The notes beneath the pieces are model-generated. The model was not told where the DNA came from. It saw only the letters and a program-made list of their open reading frames with translations, and did not search any database. Below, piece by piece: positions 19,264 to 31,300 of a stretch of 64,000 bases of DNA (its first letter is position 1; every line of letters begins with the position of its first letter). Made by a program: the position numbers and the translations under genes. This DNA is from Gymnopus androsaceus JB14 (lineage: Eukaryota > Basidiomycota > Agaricomycetes > Agaricales > Omphalotaceae): positions 124,001 through 188,000 of the forward strand of contig ML769450.1 of assembly GCA_009733575.1 (NCBI GenBank), read 5' to 3'.

Positions 19264-20250
19264 AACTTGGATTTTGTAACTTGTTAAGTTAGAAATTTAT
19301 GAAAGTGCTGAAAACATTCAATTTGTTGAGTAAATAAATGAAGTTCTAATCTTTGCTGAACTGAAGTTGCTTGTCCTGGAGCAGGCTTGATATTGCCTTT
19401 TGCATTAGATTCTGTAAGTCGCCAGTCTTTTGAAATTATTTCTGGGGCCGAAAAATGAGTGTAAAACTATCAAAACGAATACGCACGATCCCTGCATATT
19501 GAAACACGTCAAAGGTTCTACAGAAATGCAGTCACGCCAAGGGAAGTTGGCACGGCGGGTCAAGCGATTGTCAATCGCAGCGACGGAAGGATAGAGCCAA
19601 TCAGCTATAAAAATCACAGAAGGGGGACGTGTTCATGTCCCTTGAGATATGGCAGTATATTTGTACCATTCTATTTTCCTTGGCTTTGTGTACAATTATA
19701 CGCAGCGTGACATTCCTCCCTTTTTTTCTTGGTGTCTAGTATGCGGAGGCTGAGAGCAGTGGAGTCTCACAGACATGTCAGATAGTATATGCGTTGTGCC
19801 AGAATAGTGGTATACCTTGACCATTTGGCGTCTCATTTATAACAAGTAAGTTTGCTAACTCTCGTTACTTGGGCAATTGGGCAATACCTCAATGGGATAG
19901 CTTTAGGTCGGCTTTGCTATACTCTATAGTTCGTATGGTGCCTGAGTTCCCAATATAGAGATTCTTATCGCCTCAATGGCGATTGTGAAAACCTCTGAGC
20001 AATCTGATACACGACTGTAAACAATATGAAGATACAACACTTTGACCTTGCCTTTTTTGTCTCGAGTTCTAAATTTCCATATGTGAACCTTGAAGTCAAG
20101 AGATGTGACACAAGAAGATAATAGATAATGCGGTAAGTAGGTACTTAGTAAGGAGAGACTCAGGCTGCCAGTAGACGGATAGAGAGTGATAAAGTCTGCA
20201 TCTTGTGTTTTGTGTAATACAAAGTTAGCTATAGTAACGGTCCAATTCTA
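19264..20250. other. No gene seen; F-box copy 4 downstream flank
   Basis: Only short frames occur (for example 70 codons minus, 19405-19617). Sequence at about 19990-20130 matches the 3' flank of F-box copies 1 and 2 (CTTTGACCTTGCCTTTTT..), showing that it belongs to the duplicated F-box unit. The rest is unassigned. Confidence 0.4.
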
Positions 20251-21861
20251 CAGTTAAGCCAGGCAATTCAGTTATGCACACACACTTCTCCTTGTTGAAA
20301 TGCGCAGGAGGTACAAATGTGTTGACATTTTGCAATTGGCATCATCATGGATTGGCGCAGAAATGCCTGGCCACCATCTCGAAAGAACCATAGCTATGAA
20401 CTCCTCCGAAGGGAGCTCTTGACTGGAAGTGACAAAAAATCTCAAGTTTGTAAGCTTTGTTAGAAGGGCCTGGTTATTTCTATCACAAGTTAGTGCCCGC
20501 AAAAGAGGTTTGAGATCGAATGAGGAGAAAGAGATCTCCAATGATTTGATTGTGGGGAAGAGGTACAGGATTGCAACCAAATCTTCAATGGTAGTTTCCT
20601 TCTGGAGTCTCTGCAGTGTCATAGAAGATAGTTCTACTGATGAACACTGCTTAAAATGAGTCAAGTCCATAGAAAGGGCTTGAGTGCCTGAATATTCATA
20701 TATACAACAAAGAAGTAAATCTTTGAGGTAGGGCGCACAAAGGCACTGTAAAACAGTCACATCAGCAAAACCTGGGTGAACTGGATAGCACTCATAGCAC
20801 TCATAGCACCCATAGCAAGGTTCCCATCTATCCAGAGCTATGGGCTGCTATAGAACATGACATCTGTCAACAGGCAATATACAATTTGGGAAGTTCATAG
20901 TAACTCATAGCTACCCATAGCAATTCATAGCAGTTCATAGTTCTATGGCTGCTATGGCTTGCTATAACAGCTATGGCAATTATCCAGGTTTTGCTGATGC
21001 ACACCAAGGCCAAGCTGTGTATTGCAAGAGATATTGAGTGATTTTAGCACAGGAAGTGATATGGCAAGATCAGAGTTGATGTTAGGTTGCATGCATGAAA
21101 AGTAATAAAGGTCAAGATTTATAAGATTCTTGCATCCAAGTCCTTGTAGCATGTCCATATCAACATAGCATTCTGCCAGTGCGCCAGAAGAATCAGAGAT
21201 GATCTCCAATGAGGTCAATTGCTCTACAGGCAGCGTCAACAGCCTGAGAATGGAGACCTGAGTGACCTCTTCAATTTTAACACATTGTAGCATGTGCATG
21301 CCTAGCAATATGTCAATTTTGTGAAGAAAAAGAGGCACCAAGCCTTTGACTTTGCCACCAAAAGTCAGTGAAAGAGTCACAGTCATTCATGTAAAAATAG
21401 ACTTCTTCCAATTGAGGCAAGGAAGATGTGGATAGATGGAAAAGGGGAAGATATAATGAAGATGCAAGCGTAGGATAGACTCAAAAAATTGGCTCACACC
21501 AAATCCTCCAAGCTTGATAAAATCAAGATACAAATCCAAAGGACAATCTTGAAACCTTCCGACCCATTCTTTCATCCAAGCATCCCCTTTGAGAATCAAA
21601 GAGACTTTCCTGTGCCTCAGTGACGTGGTAAAGCACAACTTGGACCAGAGTCGACGGGTAGAATGAGCAGCCTTTCTCCAAGCAACACAGACACAAGAAA
21701 GGATAGATGTGTGTCTGATTATATTGTGCTTGGAGTTCCAAATGCCATCTGCAGGAAGACAGCAGAATTCAAGGATTAAAAGACAGGATCTCCTGTAGAA
21801 CTCAACAAACAGGCGAGCAAATGTTTTGGTACAAATAAATCTCAATGAGTTTAGCACTTGT
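20251..21861 (-). pseudogene. F-box/LRR-type protein, copy 4 (decayed, CpG-depleted)
   Basis: Fourth paralogue. Readable pieces are LEFCCLPADGIWNSKHNIIR, ILSCVCVAWRKAAHSTRRLW, LTLPVEQLTSLEI and KSLNISCNTQ, then MTVLQCLCAPYLKDLLLCC and SRWWPGISAP, in shifting frames with stops between. The 5' end is missing: homology starts near LRFICTKTFARLF, where it abuts a truncated Copia element. A 240-bp inverted-repeat element splits the LRR region at 20760-20999. Relative to copies 1-3, many differences are C-to-T or G-to-A at CpG sites, for example TCGGCTCGCGC to TTGGCTCACAC and AAGCGAC to AAGCAAC. Confidence 0.85.
20760..20999. mobile_element. Inverted-repeat element, CATCAGYAAAACCTGG family, 240 bp
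   Basis: Ends CATCAGCAAAACCTGG and CCAGGTTTTGCTGATG are perfect 16-bp inverted repeats. CA at 20758-20759 is duplicated at 21000-21001; excision restores CAGTCACACCAAGG, which aligns with the F-box paralogue near 12350. The core is a low-complexity array of CATAGCA/CTATGGC-type heptamers and is self-complementary, so the whole element can fold back. There is no coding capacity. Confidence 0.8.
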
Positions 21862-22458
21862 TCACCACCTATTGCAGATTTTGTCTTTATCCACTATATG
21901 AGATTTCAAAGTGCAAGGTGCTTTCGGATCAGTGGCTGGTAATGGTAATGGTAGAGGTGCTGGTTTTCTACTGGATGCTATGGTGGCTTGGCCTGATGCT
22001 GTTCTGCAAGTGACTGGTGCAGTAGGCCTGGGTTGTGACATCAACAATGGTTATGTCCACAAATAGATGTGTCAATGGTTAAGGCTGGGGCCCATAACCT
22101 ATTAGAGTTGTATTCCTAAATAGGAAGTAGCAGCAGTAAGTCCACACAGGACTTAGTAGTACAATCACTCAGATTGATGGGGGACAATGGTTGTTATTAC
22201 GGGGTATGGTACTAGGCTTTATACAGTCCTATGTACAAACAATATATTGAGCAAGTGGCTACTGCATGAATGTCTGTGGCTACTGTGCATATGGTAAAGT
22301 GGGTACTGTGAGATAGTAGGTGGATATGGTGAGAGACTGAGTAGAGTCTGCAAGACAATAGATGTGGAGTGCATGGGATGGTGATACAAACAAGAGGAGA
22401 CTACGAGAAAGTGTTCCATATATAGAGTGATACTAAAATTACCTTTGATATTCCAACA
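21862..22458 (-). mobile_element. Truncated Copia-type LTR retrotransposon (5' LTR, PBS, start of gag)
   Basis: Read on the minus strand. The LTR runs from TGTTGGAATATC at 22458 to CTCTAATA at 22100 (359 bp; the terminal CA is apparently mutated to TA). The next bases, GGTTATGGGCCC at about 22088-22099, match the Copia-type primer binding site complementary to the anticodon region of initiator tRNA-Met. An ATG at 22041 opens a Pro/Ala-rich frame (MSQPRPTAPVTCRTASGQAT) that fits the start of a gag polyprotein and stops at 21862 where F-box copy 4 begins. The rest of gag-pol and the 3' LTR are missing. Confidence 0.7.
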
Positions 22459-22578
22459 CAGACAATTAACATAATTGACCATCTGAAGCAATTAAGATTA
22501 TTGTGTGTACCAAAAAAAATAAACCTAATTATCTTTTCCAAGTACTATTGCTTTTTGCAATTATCTTAATTGCCTTTA

Positions 22579-25500
22579 CTATCCATAATGAATTGGGTTT
22601 CTTGCAGACTGTTGCAGTGGCATCTGAATAATCAAAAAAGCTCCAGATTTACCACCAAAGCAGATAGTGGACTCATGTTGAGAAATGAATGTGATATTTT
22701 GATATTGGGGTGCAATCCAAAGTCCTGAGGAACCAGGATATCTGGATAGCGGTTCCAAAAAATGTGAGGTTTTATTGTAGATGTACATATCTAAAAAGAA
22801 ATGGAATCAACAAAGACATGAAATAGGCACGGAATGATGAGTCACCTTGATTGCCTAGAAAAAAATTGGTAGGATATATTATATGTGCCGGATATTGAAA
22901 GGTAGGAATCTGTGTGCCTGGGCTGGAACCTATATTGTACATATGGACCTTTTTTCCAGAATAATATAACACTTGTTTTCCATCTTGTGAGAATTTTACA
23001 GAGGCTATATCAGCATGATGATTATGCTCTTCAAGTTTTTGACCAGTGGCTGCTTTCCAGATACATATATAATCACCAGAGCTAGATACTACTTGTGTGC
23101 CATCTGGTGAGAATGCTACAGATCGAACATAATATAAATGCTGAAGTTTGTGAATCAACTTCCCAGTGGTTGAATGCCAGATACGCACTGTTCTATCCCT
23201 GGAGCCAGATACTACTTGTTTACCATCCGGTGAGAATGCTGCAGAATACACCGAGCTGGAATGACCTTTGAGTTTCCGAATCTTCTGGCCAGTAGCTACA
23301 TTCCAAATAATGCATTGTCTGTCACAAGAACCAGATACTACTTGTTTACCATCTGGTGAGAATGATACAGACTCCACATGACTAGAATGTCCTGCAAGTT
23401 TTTGAATGTGCTGGCCAGTAGCTACATTCCAGATGAGAAGTGTTGTATCACTAGAGTATGTTACTAATTTTTTGCCATCTGGTGAGAATATTGCAGAATA
23501 CACATAACTAGAATGGCTTTGAGATTCTGGGATCTGATTGCCTGTAACTACATTCCAGACACGTATTGTTTGATCATGAGATCCCGATACCACTTGTTTG
23601 CCATCTAGTGAAAATGCCACAGAATTTACATGATCAGAATGGCCCTCAAGTGTTTGAATCTGCCGCTTACTAGCAGTCACATTACAGATATAGACTATTC
23701 TATTAAAAGTGCCATACACCACTTTTATGCCTTTTGGTGAGAATGCCACAGACTGAACTTCCCAGGGATATTTTCCCAGCTTCTGAACCAGTTTTCCAGT
23801 GGTTACATCCCAAATGTAAAGGGTCCTGGATCTAGACACAACTTTTGTACCATCTGGGGAGAATGCTACAGAGCTAACTGAGTCAGAATGACCTTTAAGT
23901 GTGTGAATCAATTGACCACTGGTTGCATTCCAGATATGGGCTGTTTTATTATGAGAGCCTGAAACTACTTGTTTACCATCTGGTGAGAATGCTACAGAGT
24001 TTACCCAACTAGAACGGCCTTTAAGTTTTTTAATCCGCTGGCCAGTAGCTACATTCCAAACCATGGCTGTTTCATCAGCAGATCCTGATGCAACTTGTTT
24101 TCCATCTGGCGAGAATGCTACAGAAATCACTTGACCAGAGTGGCCTTTAAGTATCTGAATTTGTTGGCCAGTAGCCACATTCCAAATAATGGCCGTTTTA
24201 TCACCAGACCCTGTTACCACTTGTTTGCCATCTGGTGAGAATGCTGCAGAACTCACAAATTGAGAATGACCTATAAGTTTTTGAATCTGTTGGCCAGTGG
24301 CTACATTCCATATATAGACTATTTCGCCACCATAAGTGCCAGATACAACTTTATTACCATCTGGTGACAATGCTACAAATCCAATTCTGTATGAAACTCT
24401 GATCATCATCTCACAGCTATCCCATGTATCCTGAAGGCCATATAATACCTTTGGGATAGTTTGTTCAATATTTTGTATCTCCCGTAAAACAGACAAGTTA
24501 GGGAGCCAAGCCAATGCTGGATATAGCTGCAATGGATACATTTGGATAAGGCTAACAATTAATTGTAGGAATCTTCGACTCTCATAGACAACTGAGTCAA
24601 AAAATTCACATTCTTTATTTGTGTATTCCTGTAATTTTTGATGTAATTAGGCAATTTAGACTGTGCAATACTACATACCTTGAGCCAGCTTGAAATTGCT
24701 TTCAGTCCTGGGATTGCATTCTCAATTGATTGAAGAATACAAAGGATTTCCATCCAAAAGAAAAGGCATTGCTTGGAAAATTTCTCCAGTTCCATGAATA
24801 TCTCCTTTGAAAGACCTGTGCACTTTGTCAAGTGAAATATCCAATGTTTACAACTATACTGTAGAGATGGTGAAATTTGTGCTTGTGAAAAGCATGTTAC
24901 ATCATTGTCTATTTGCATATTACATGTGTTGTACTTCAGATTCTTGTTCATATACTTGATACATGCTAAGGTCAAGATTTGGTGTATTTCATCTGGATCA
25001 CAGTAGAAATCCACATGGCAACGCCTCTGGTCCAAAACATAGTCTGAAAATGATGCATGAAAGATGTGTATAGGTATCTCTTCATGCTCAGGGATGTTAA
25101 GAACTGATCTAAATCGATCAACATCACAGGGTTTCCATAGTTCTGAAAGTGCATGTTGTGACAGTGGATCAGATAGAGAAACAATCAAATTTATAAAAAA
25201 TCTTCCATCCTCTTTCTCATTTGCTTCCAAGCCACTGATTGCTTGGGTCAAGAGAAGATCATAGAGTCCATCAATGGATTTTGCAATGAATTTATTCTGT
25301 AGAAGATTATTCAACCTCAATCTCAAAGCAGATGGACCAGGAGATTTCTTCAAGTATTGCACTTGAGTAAAGGCATAGATAAAGAATTTGCCTGCTTGTT
25401 CTGATAAAAGAACAATATCATTGGCAGAAATAGGTTGGTCATGTAATGATCTATGCAAGTAGAGCTGGATGTCCTTTTGGACAATTTCAGTTTGCATATC

Positions 25501-26280
25501 ATGGAGTTTAAACAAATATTTGTTTGAAGTCCTCTCAAACTCCTGCTGGATGTAATATTCAGGTCGGCAGGAGATGAAGATATGAATATGTAAATAGAAT
25601 GCTGGTGGCATTGCTCTCAAGATGGAGATAACATTTTGAGTAGCATCCACATCTTCACATTCATCCAATGCATCTATGACCAGGACAAAGTACCAATGTT
25701 CCTGACTTATATTGATATTTCCCAATGGATGCAATAGCAAATACTCTAATTGCCTTTTAATACTTTGAGAAGCTAGTGTCATGTCTCTCTCCAAAGCAAT
25801 GACAATCTGGTCATAGTATGACTTAAATTGCTGTGCCAGAAAATATGTCAAAGTGGGAACAATTCTCCTCACTTCTCGGCACTCTTCTGACTCCCTGGAG
25901 CAAAAGAAACTTCCACCAAGCAAGTTATTTTTCTCTAAGCTTTCACAAAAGCTTTGAGCTATAGTGGATTTCCCACTTCCAGCAATGCCACTCAACCAAA
26001 ATATAGGTTGACTGTGAGGATTTCTGGCCCACTCCATGAGCATTTCTAGAATTCCAGTGCGGGTTCCCTCCAAACAAGGAGAATGATGGCCAGATTTGAA
26101 AGAGGCATTGGCAGGATTTAACTTATTCAAGACATCTAAATGGGAGATTGGTTTCCATGATATTTATAATTGGGGTTTCTTACCTTGAGCATGAGATCCA
26201 CCATGATAGGTATTATAGGTATTATTACTGAAGTTTCCACCATGGATATTTAGATGATGAGCCTGAGTGAACATCGGCAT
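22579..26280 (-). CDS. NACHT-WD40 STAND protein (fungal NLR-like)
   Basis: Signal-transducing NTPase of the HET-E/NWD type, a class linked to non-self recognition in fungi. Exon 1 (ATG 26280, or 26274) encodes MPMFTQAHHLNIHGGNFSNN and ends at GTAAGAAACC. The large exon holds the NACHT domain: Walker A WLSGIAGSGKSTIAQSF, Walker B FVLVIDALDECED and sensor HIFISCRPEY, then a helical linker. After an intron (GTATGTAGT..ATTACAG at about 24.63-24.68 kb) come 12 WD40 repeats of the form VAFSPDGKQVVSGSxDxTxxIWNVATGQ, spanning about 24.4-22.9 kb. A last exon begins DMYIYNKTSHFLEP and stops at 22579. All joins keep frame, giving roughly 1,190 residues. The repeats are similar to one another but not identical. 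Base composition is AT-rich and CpG-poor beside its neighbours. Confidence 0.9.
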
Positions 26281-26810
26281 AATTGCAAGAGATGATGGTG
26301 GTTCCGAAGCAAGAGACGATTGTCACACTGTCACGTTCTATCAAACAATCACGAGATGCTTTAGGGCAGGCTGATACTGACATCCGCAAAGACAGTGCCG
26401 GCCAGTGCCTCCAGTGCTCCAGTGCCCAGGACCTAGATGCGCTGGCAGGTATCGGCCAGAGGCCATATCATTGCCTTATTTGGACACAAATATGCTGGGA
26501 AGCGCTGGAGAGTGCTATGAGCGCTGTGAAATTTCAATTTTGCTGGGAACTCGACGTTTGCTGTCGGAATTAAATCGGTAGATACACATTTTGCTGATTC
26601 ATCTTATACTTAACATGACTCAGGAGAAAATTCAGTGTGATGGGTGTATGTATTGCAGACAAAACTAAAGATGAAAAAGAAAAATCCAAAGCCCAATTCG
26701 GAATGTCCAATGTCCTGTGATATAATAAAGGTATGTTGAAAGAGGAGGCACTGTATCATGTTTTCGAGGGCGCCAGAGTCTCCGAGTTCCCCAGATGACA
26801 AAAGTCCATC
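26281..26810. other. NACHT-WD40 upstream region; no gene
   Basis: A 96-codon plus frame (26283-26573) overlaps the gene's promoter and has no protein-like conservation. The stretch from about 26390 to 26540 is enriched in CCAGTGCC/GCTGGAGAGTGCT-type repeats of both polarities, recalling the cores of the small inverted-repeat elements, but CATCAG ends are absent. Confidence 0.35.
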
Positions 26811-28271
26811 CACTTTATCACAAGAAATATCAAGCGATTTTAATACGGGAAGGGATATGATGACGTCTGAGCTGATACCAGTAACTGTTCTACTGAGCCA
26901 ACGCCTACTGATCTATAAGTGAATGCTCTATAAGTGAGTTTGAGGTTTCGAAGAGCCTGGCATCGGCATAGTATGTCCACATGGACATACTACTGTCTTG
27001 GAAAAAGGTTGTCAAGTGAGCTGCAATTGATCTCAGCAGGCAGCACCAACAACTCTAGAATAGGGTCATCATTGTACTCTTCGATTCTGACACATCGTAG
27101 TTTGGGTGCGTCTAAGAGTACACTGATTTTGTGAGGTACCAAGGCTTCAACGGTGTCATGTACACAGTCATCAATTTCGAAAGAGATTTCTTCCAATAAA
27201 GGCAAGGAAGATGCGGGTAGATGGAAAAGATACCATGAAGATGTAGCCCGGACGTTCATTAATCGAATTTTTTTGTGACCAAAGCGTAGGATAGACTCGA
27301 AAAGTCGGCTCGCGCTTCTGCGCTGATGAAGGTTAAGATACAAATCCAAAGGACAATCTCGACACCTTTCGATCCATTCTTCTAACCGAGCAGGACCTCG
27401 GAAACTACTACCAGACCTTGTCCGGCCAAGTGCCCTAAAGTACGCTATACTTTTGAGCTTGAGTACGCTATTTCGGACAGGGATGGTCTTGTGAATCAAA
27501 AAAAAATCGCCAGAAAATCCGAATAATGTCGAAAAAAATTCTAGGCGCTCCTACAGACTTCTATGTACGTTAAAAACACCTTCGTGAGGTCACCCCTGGC
27601 CTATTAGGGCTTCAGAGTTTCACCTTTGATATACTTCTTCGGTCGCAAAACCCCTCAAAAAGTTCGAGTCAAGCTGACCCGCCGCCCTAAAGTACGCTAT
27701 AACAGGACAGGGAAGCAGACATCTTGGCCTAAAATACGCTATAATTGGACAGGAAAATCGCCGAAATCGCGACCTCAAATACGCTATTCCGGACAAAGTT
27801 TTGGGGGAGTTTAACCGAGCATCCTTTTGGAAGAGTTTCCACTTCCCCGAGTCCGATGTAGCAATGCACAACTTGGACCAGAGTCGAGGAGTAGAATGAG
27901 CGGCCTTTCTCCAAGCGACACACACTTGAGAAAGGATAGACGTGTGTCTGATTATATCGTAGGTGGAGTTCCAAATGCCATCTGCAGGAAGACAGCAGAG
28001 TTCAAGGACTGAAGACAGAAATCTCCTATGGAACCCGACGAACAGGCGAGCAAATGTTTCGGTACGAAGCAATCTCGACCAGTTTCGCATCTTTTTGAGG
28101 CATTAACTCGGAGATCTGAGCTTCATACACGCGTTTCAGCTCGTTCATCTGATTTTCGAGGCTCTCCAGCTGAATCTCGGCCTCGGATATTCGAGCGTGA
28201 AGAAAGGATAGGTCCTCCTGGTCAAGCCATATTGGCTCTTCGATGCGCGGCTGGGATATATATCGCGACAT
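26811..28271 (-). pseudogene. F-box/LRR-type protein, copy 3 (frameshift, insertion, truncated)
   Basis: Starts at ATG 28271 (MSRYISQPRIEEPIWLDQED) and follows copies 1 and 2 through the coiled coil. An extra T in GGAGATTTCTGTC (about 28018) breaks frame before the F-box. A 419-bp insertion at 27393-27811 separates DSGKWKLFQKDARL from EEWIERCRDCPLDLYLNLHQ. Part of the LRR region is deleted near 26.9-27.0 kb, and homology stops after the residues DKVDG at 26811. It is head-to-head with the MTR4 relic, start codons about 100 bp apart. Confidence 0.85.
27393..27811. mobile_element. 419-bp non-autonomous insertion with 10-bp target duplication
   Basis: TAACCGAGCA occurs at 27383-27392 and again at 27812-27821. 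Deleting the insert plus one copy restores the F-box sequence seen in copy 2. The insert has no ORF and no long terminal inverted repeats, but contains five copies of TACGCTAT, each near GGACA/GGACAGG. A 10-bp duplication is in the range of Mutator-like transposons. Confidence 0.75.
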
Positions 28272-28371
28272 TGTAGAGACCTGGATAGAGAACGCTTAGT
28301 AGAAGAAAGGAACGAGATTCTCGTTATCTTATCTCTATTGTGAATAATCGAAAGGCTTGATCTGAACCACC

Positions 28372-31300
28372 ATGGATCTTTTCTCATTTCTCGATGGCGC
28401 AGAAGAAATTGCGTCGATGAAGATATGGACAAGGAACCTACTACTGCTCCCCCACAGCGAAAGATAGAAGCAGATTCGTTCCTTCAAAAAAAAGCAACTA
28501 TCCTTGATGATTTTGAGACGGAAGCCAAGCAGCCAGTGCTGGTCTAACTGGAAGCGGCGTGGAACCAGGCTCACGATTAGAACTTAGGCATTAAGTATGC
28601 ATTTTTATCCCAGAAATTTACTCTTAGACCCCAGGATACAACTATATTCCCATCTCCGAGTCCCAACACATCCCATCATTGAAATCCGAGAGCACAAACT
28701 CGACCCGTTTCAAAAAGTTTCTGCTTATGCCATTCAAAGGAACGAGAGTGTGCTGGTCTCTGCACATACTAGTGCCAGTAAAACTGTCGTTGCCGAATAT
28801 GCCTTCGCGCACTGTCTGGCACGAAGATGGCATGTATCAAAGTCAGTCTGAATCGCGTTAATTCCAGATTAAATAACACTGAATTGCCTCCTCAACCTCT
28901 AAGCAATCAAAGCTACCGCGAAATGCAGACAGAGTTCGGGGACGTCGGTCTTATAACTGGAGAGGAGATGTCACTCACGATTAATCCTTCCGCAACATGC
29001 CTTGTCATGACCACCGAGGTAAGCAAGGTAGCTGATTGCTCGAGATCAGCGGCTCAAGACGCAGTAGATTCTTCGCTCAATGCTGTATCGCGATTCCGAT
29101 ATCATGCGCGAAGTTGCTTGGGTCATTTTCGATGAAATACATTACATGAGAGACCAGGACAGAGGTCTAGTTTGGGAAGAAACCATTATCCTCCTTCCTC
29201 ATACTGTCCGCTATGTCTTTCTGTCTGCCACGATCCCCAATGCCATGCAGTTCGCTGAATGAATATGCCACTCACACTGCGACCAACCCTGTCACGTCGT
29301 TTATACCGACTTCCGACCCACTCCCCTGCAACATTATTTGTTCCCGAAAGGTGGCGAAGGCATAGGTCGAATTTCGGGAAGACAACTTAGCAAGGCGATG
29401 GGTGAAAAACAGGAACGTACAGGGGATGATCATGCTGACTCTCACAGTGGAAAAGGAACAAATGGGAAAGCGACTCAAAAGGGCGGAGAGAGAAAAGGTT
29501 TGCCTCTTTCTGATACTTTCAAACGATCCCTTGTTGATTTCTTCTCCAGTAATTTCCAATATACCTCGCATTATCAAGATGATCACGGTCGAAAACTATA
29601 ATCCAGACATTGTTTTCTCGTTCAGCAGACGAGAATTTGACGCCAACGCGGTGAACATGTCCAAATTCGAATTTAATTCCATCGACGAACAAGTTTTGGT
29701 CGCAAACATCTTCACCATCGCCCTACAGGACCTTTCTCCCGACGACCCTACCCCAAATACAGCAACTCCTTCCCCTCCTAAAACGCTGCATCGGTGTACA
29801 TCACAGTGGTCTTCTTAAGGAAGCAATTGAAATTTTATTCCAGGAAGGACTCGTCAAGGTCCTTTTCGCTACAAACCTTTTCGATTGGCTTGAACATGCC
29901 TGCCAAAACTGTTGTATTTACTAATACGCGCAAGTTTGATGGACGCGAACAGAGAAATCTATCTTCTGGCGAATACATCCAGATGTCAGGTCGTGGACTA
30001 GACCACCGTGGGGTGGTCATCTTGATGTGCGACGAAAAGCTAGAACCCAGCGTGGCTAAAGAGATGATCAGGGGAGAGGCGGATCGCTTGGATTCTGCCT
30101 TCCACATCAGCTACGATATGATCATGAACCTTATGAAGGTGGAGGGTATCAGTCCTAAACTCATGCTTGAGCGTTGTTTCCACCAACTCCAAAGCCGCGC
30201 TGGCATACCGAAGCTGGAAGAAGGTGACTTTTCAGCTTTTTGACAGAGTTTCCGAGATCTCATTCGTCTTACTCAGACCTCAAGAACGAAGAGAGGAAGC
30301 GAGATGAAATACTCATACCAGATGCCAAGAACATGTAGCTGAATATTATCAACATCGTCAACAAATCGATCTCATGATGGCCGACTTTCGAGAAGTCACT
30401 CACTATGTTCCTAAATGCCTGGTTTACATCTTTTGAGGACCATCCTATGCTTAAAGAAGACAATCCTCCTCATCAACAATAAACTGTCCATGTACTTTTG
30501 AACTACGCGCCAGGAGGGAGGGTTTCTCCGAAGGACCGAACAAACCTTACTGGTCCACCTATGTCCGCTGAACCGAAAAGGTATTCCGCTAATTATCTCA
30601 GCGGTACCTTGGTCCTTCGACGCTCGACCGTATCAGTCGTTTGCGAATATACCTTCCCAATGATTTGCGACCAGAGCAAAACCAAGAAACGGTGTCGAAA
30701 AGCATTCTGGAGGTCAAGCGTCGATTCCCGGACGGTATTCCGCTTCTCGATCCCGCGAAAGAAATGAAGATCAAGGACGATACATTTACGGCTCTCGTTC
30801 AAGTTAAGGTATGCTTAATTTCTACCGTGACTGTGGTGTTGATAAATTAGATTAGCCCTTTGTAGAAAATCGAGGCGATGGTTGATAAAATCCTCAAAAA
30901 CCGACTGCATATGGATCCTCGACTTCCGATGTACAAGAAGAAAAGAGAAGCCTGAGCCACCGTTCGATCGCTCAAGAAACGTATACAAGCGATGTATGAT
31001 GTTCTTCAGCTGGAAGAGCTGAAATGCAGAAAACGTGTGCTATGCCGTTTGGGATCCACCAGTTCGATCGACACTGTGGACATCGAGTCGCTTGCGAGAT
31101 CAGCACAGGCGACGAGCTGCTCACAGAGCTCATCTTCAACGGAGTATTTAACACTCTTGCTCTAGAACAATGTGCGGCTCTGCTTAGTTGTTTCGTTTTC
31201 AACGAAAAGGTAGACTTTCTTCATAATCTGTTCAACTGGGTCCTCATATTTATTATCGCAGAGCGAGAAATAAACCAAACTGAGTGAAGAACTTGCCACT

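Noticed and set aside
22500..22560. Possible 3' LTR or second Copia end near the poly-A/T stretch
   Set aside because: No match to the 359-bp LTR, and the sequence lies outside the TG boundary at 22458.
26283..26573. 96-codon plus-strand ORF upstream of the NACHT gene
   Set aside because: Overlaps the promoter, lacks conserved features and lies in short-repeat DNA.
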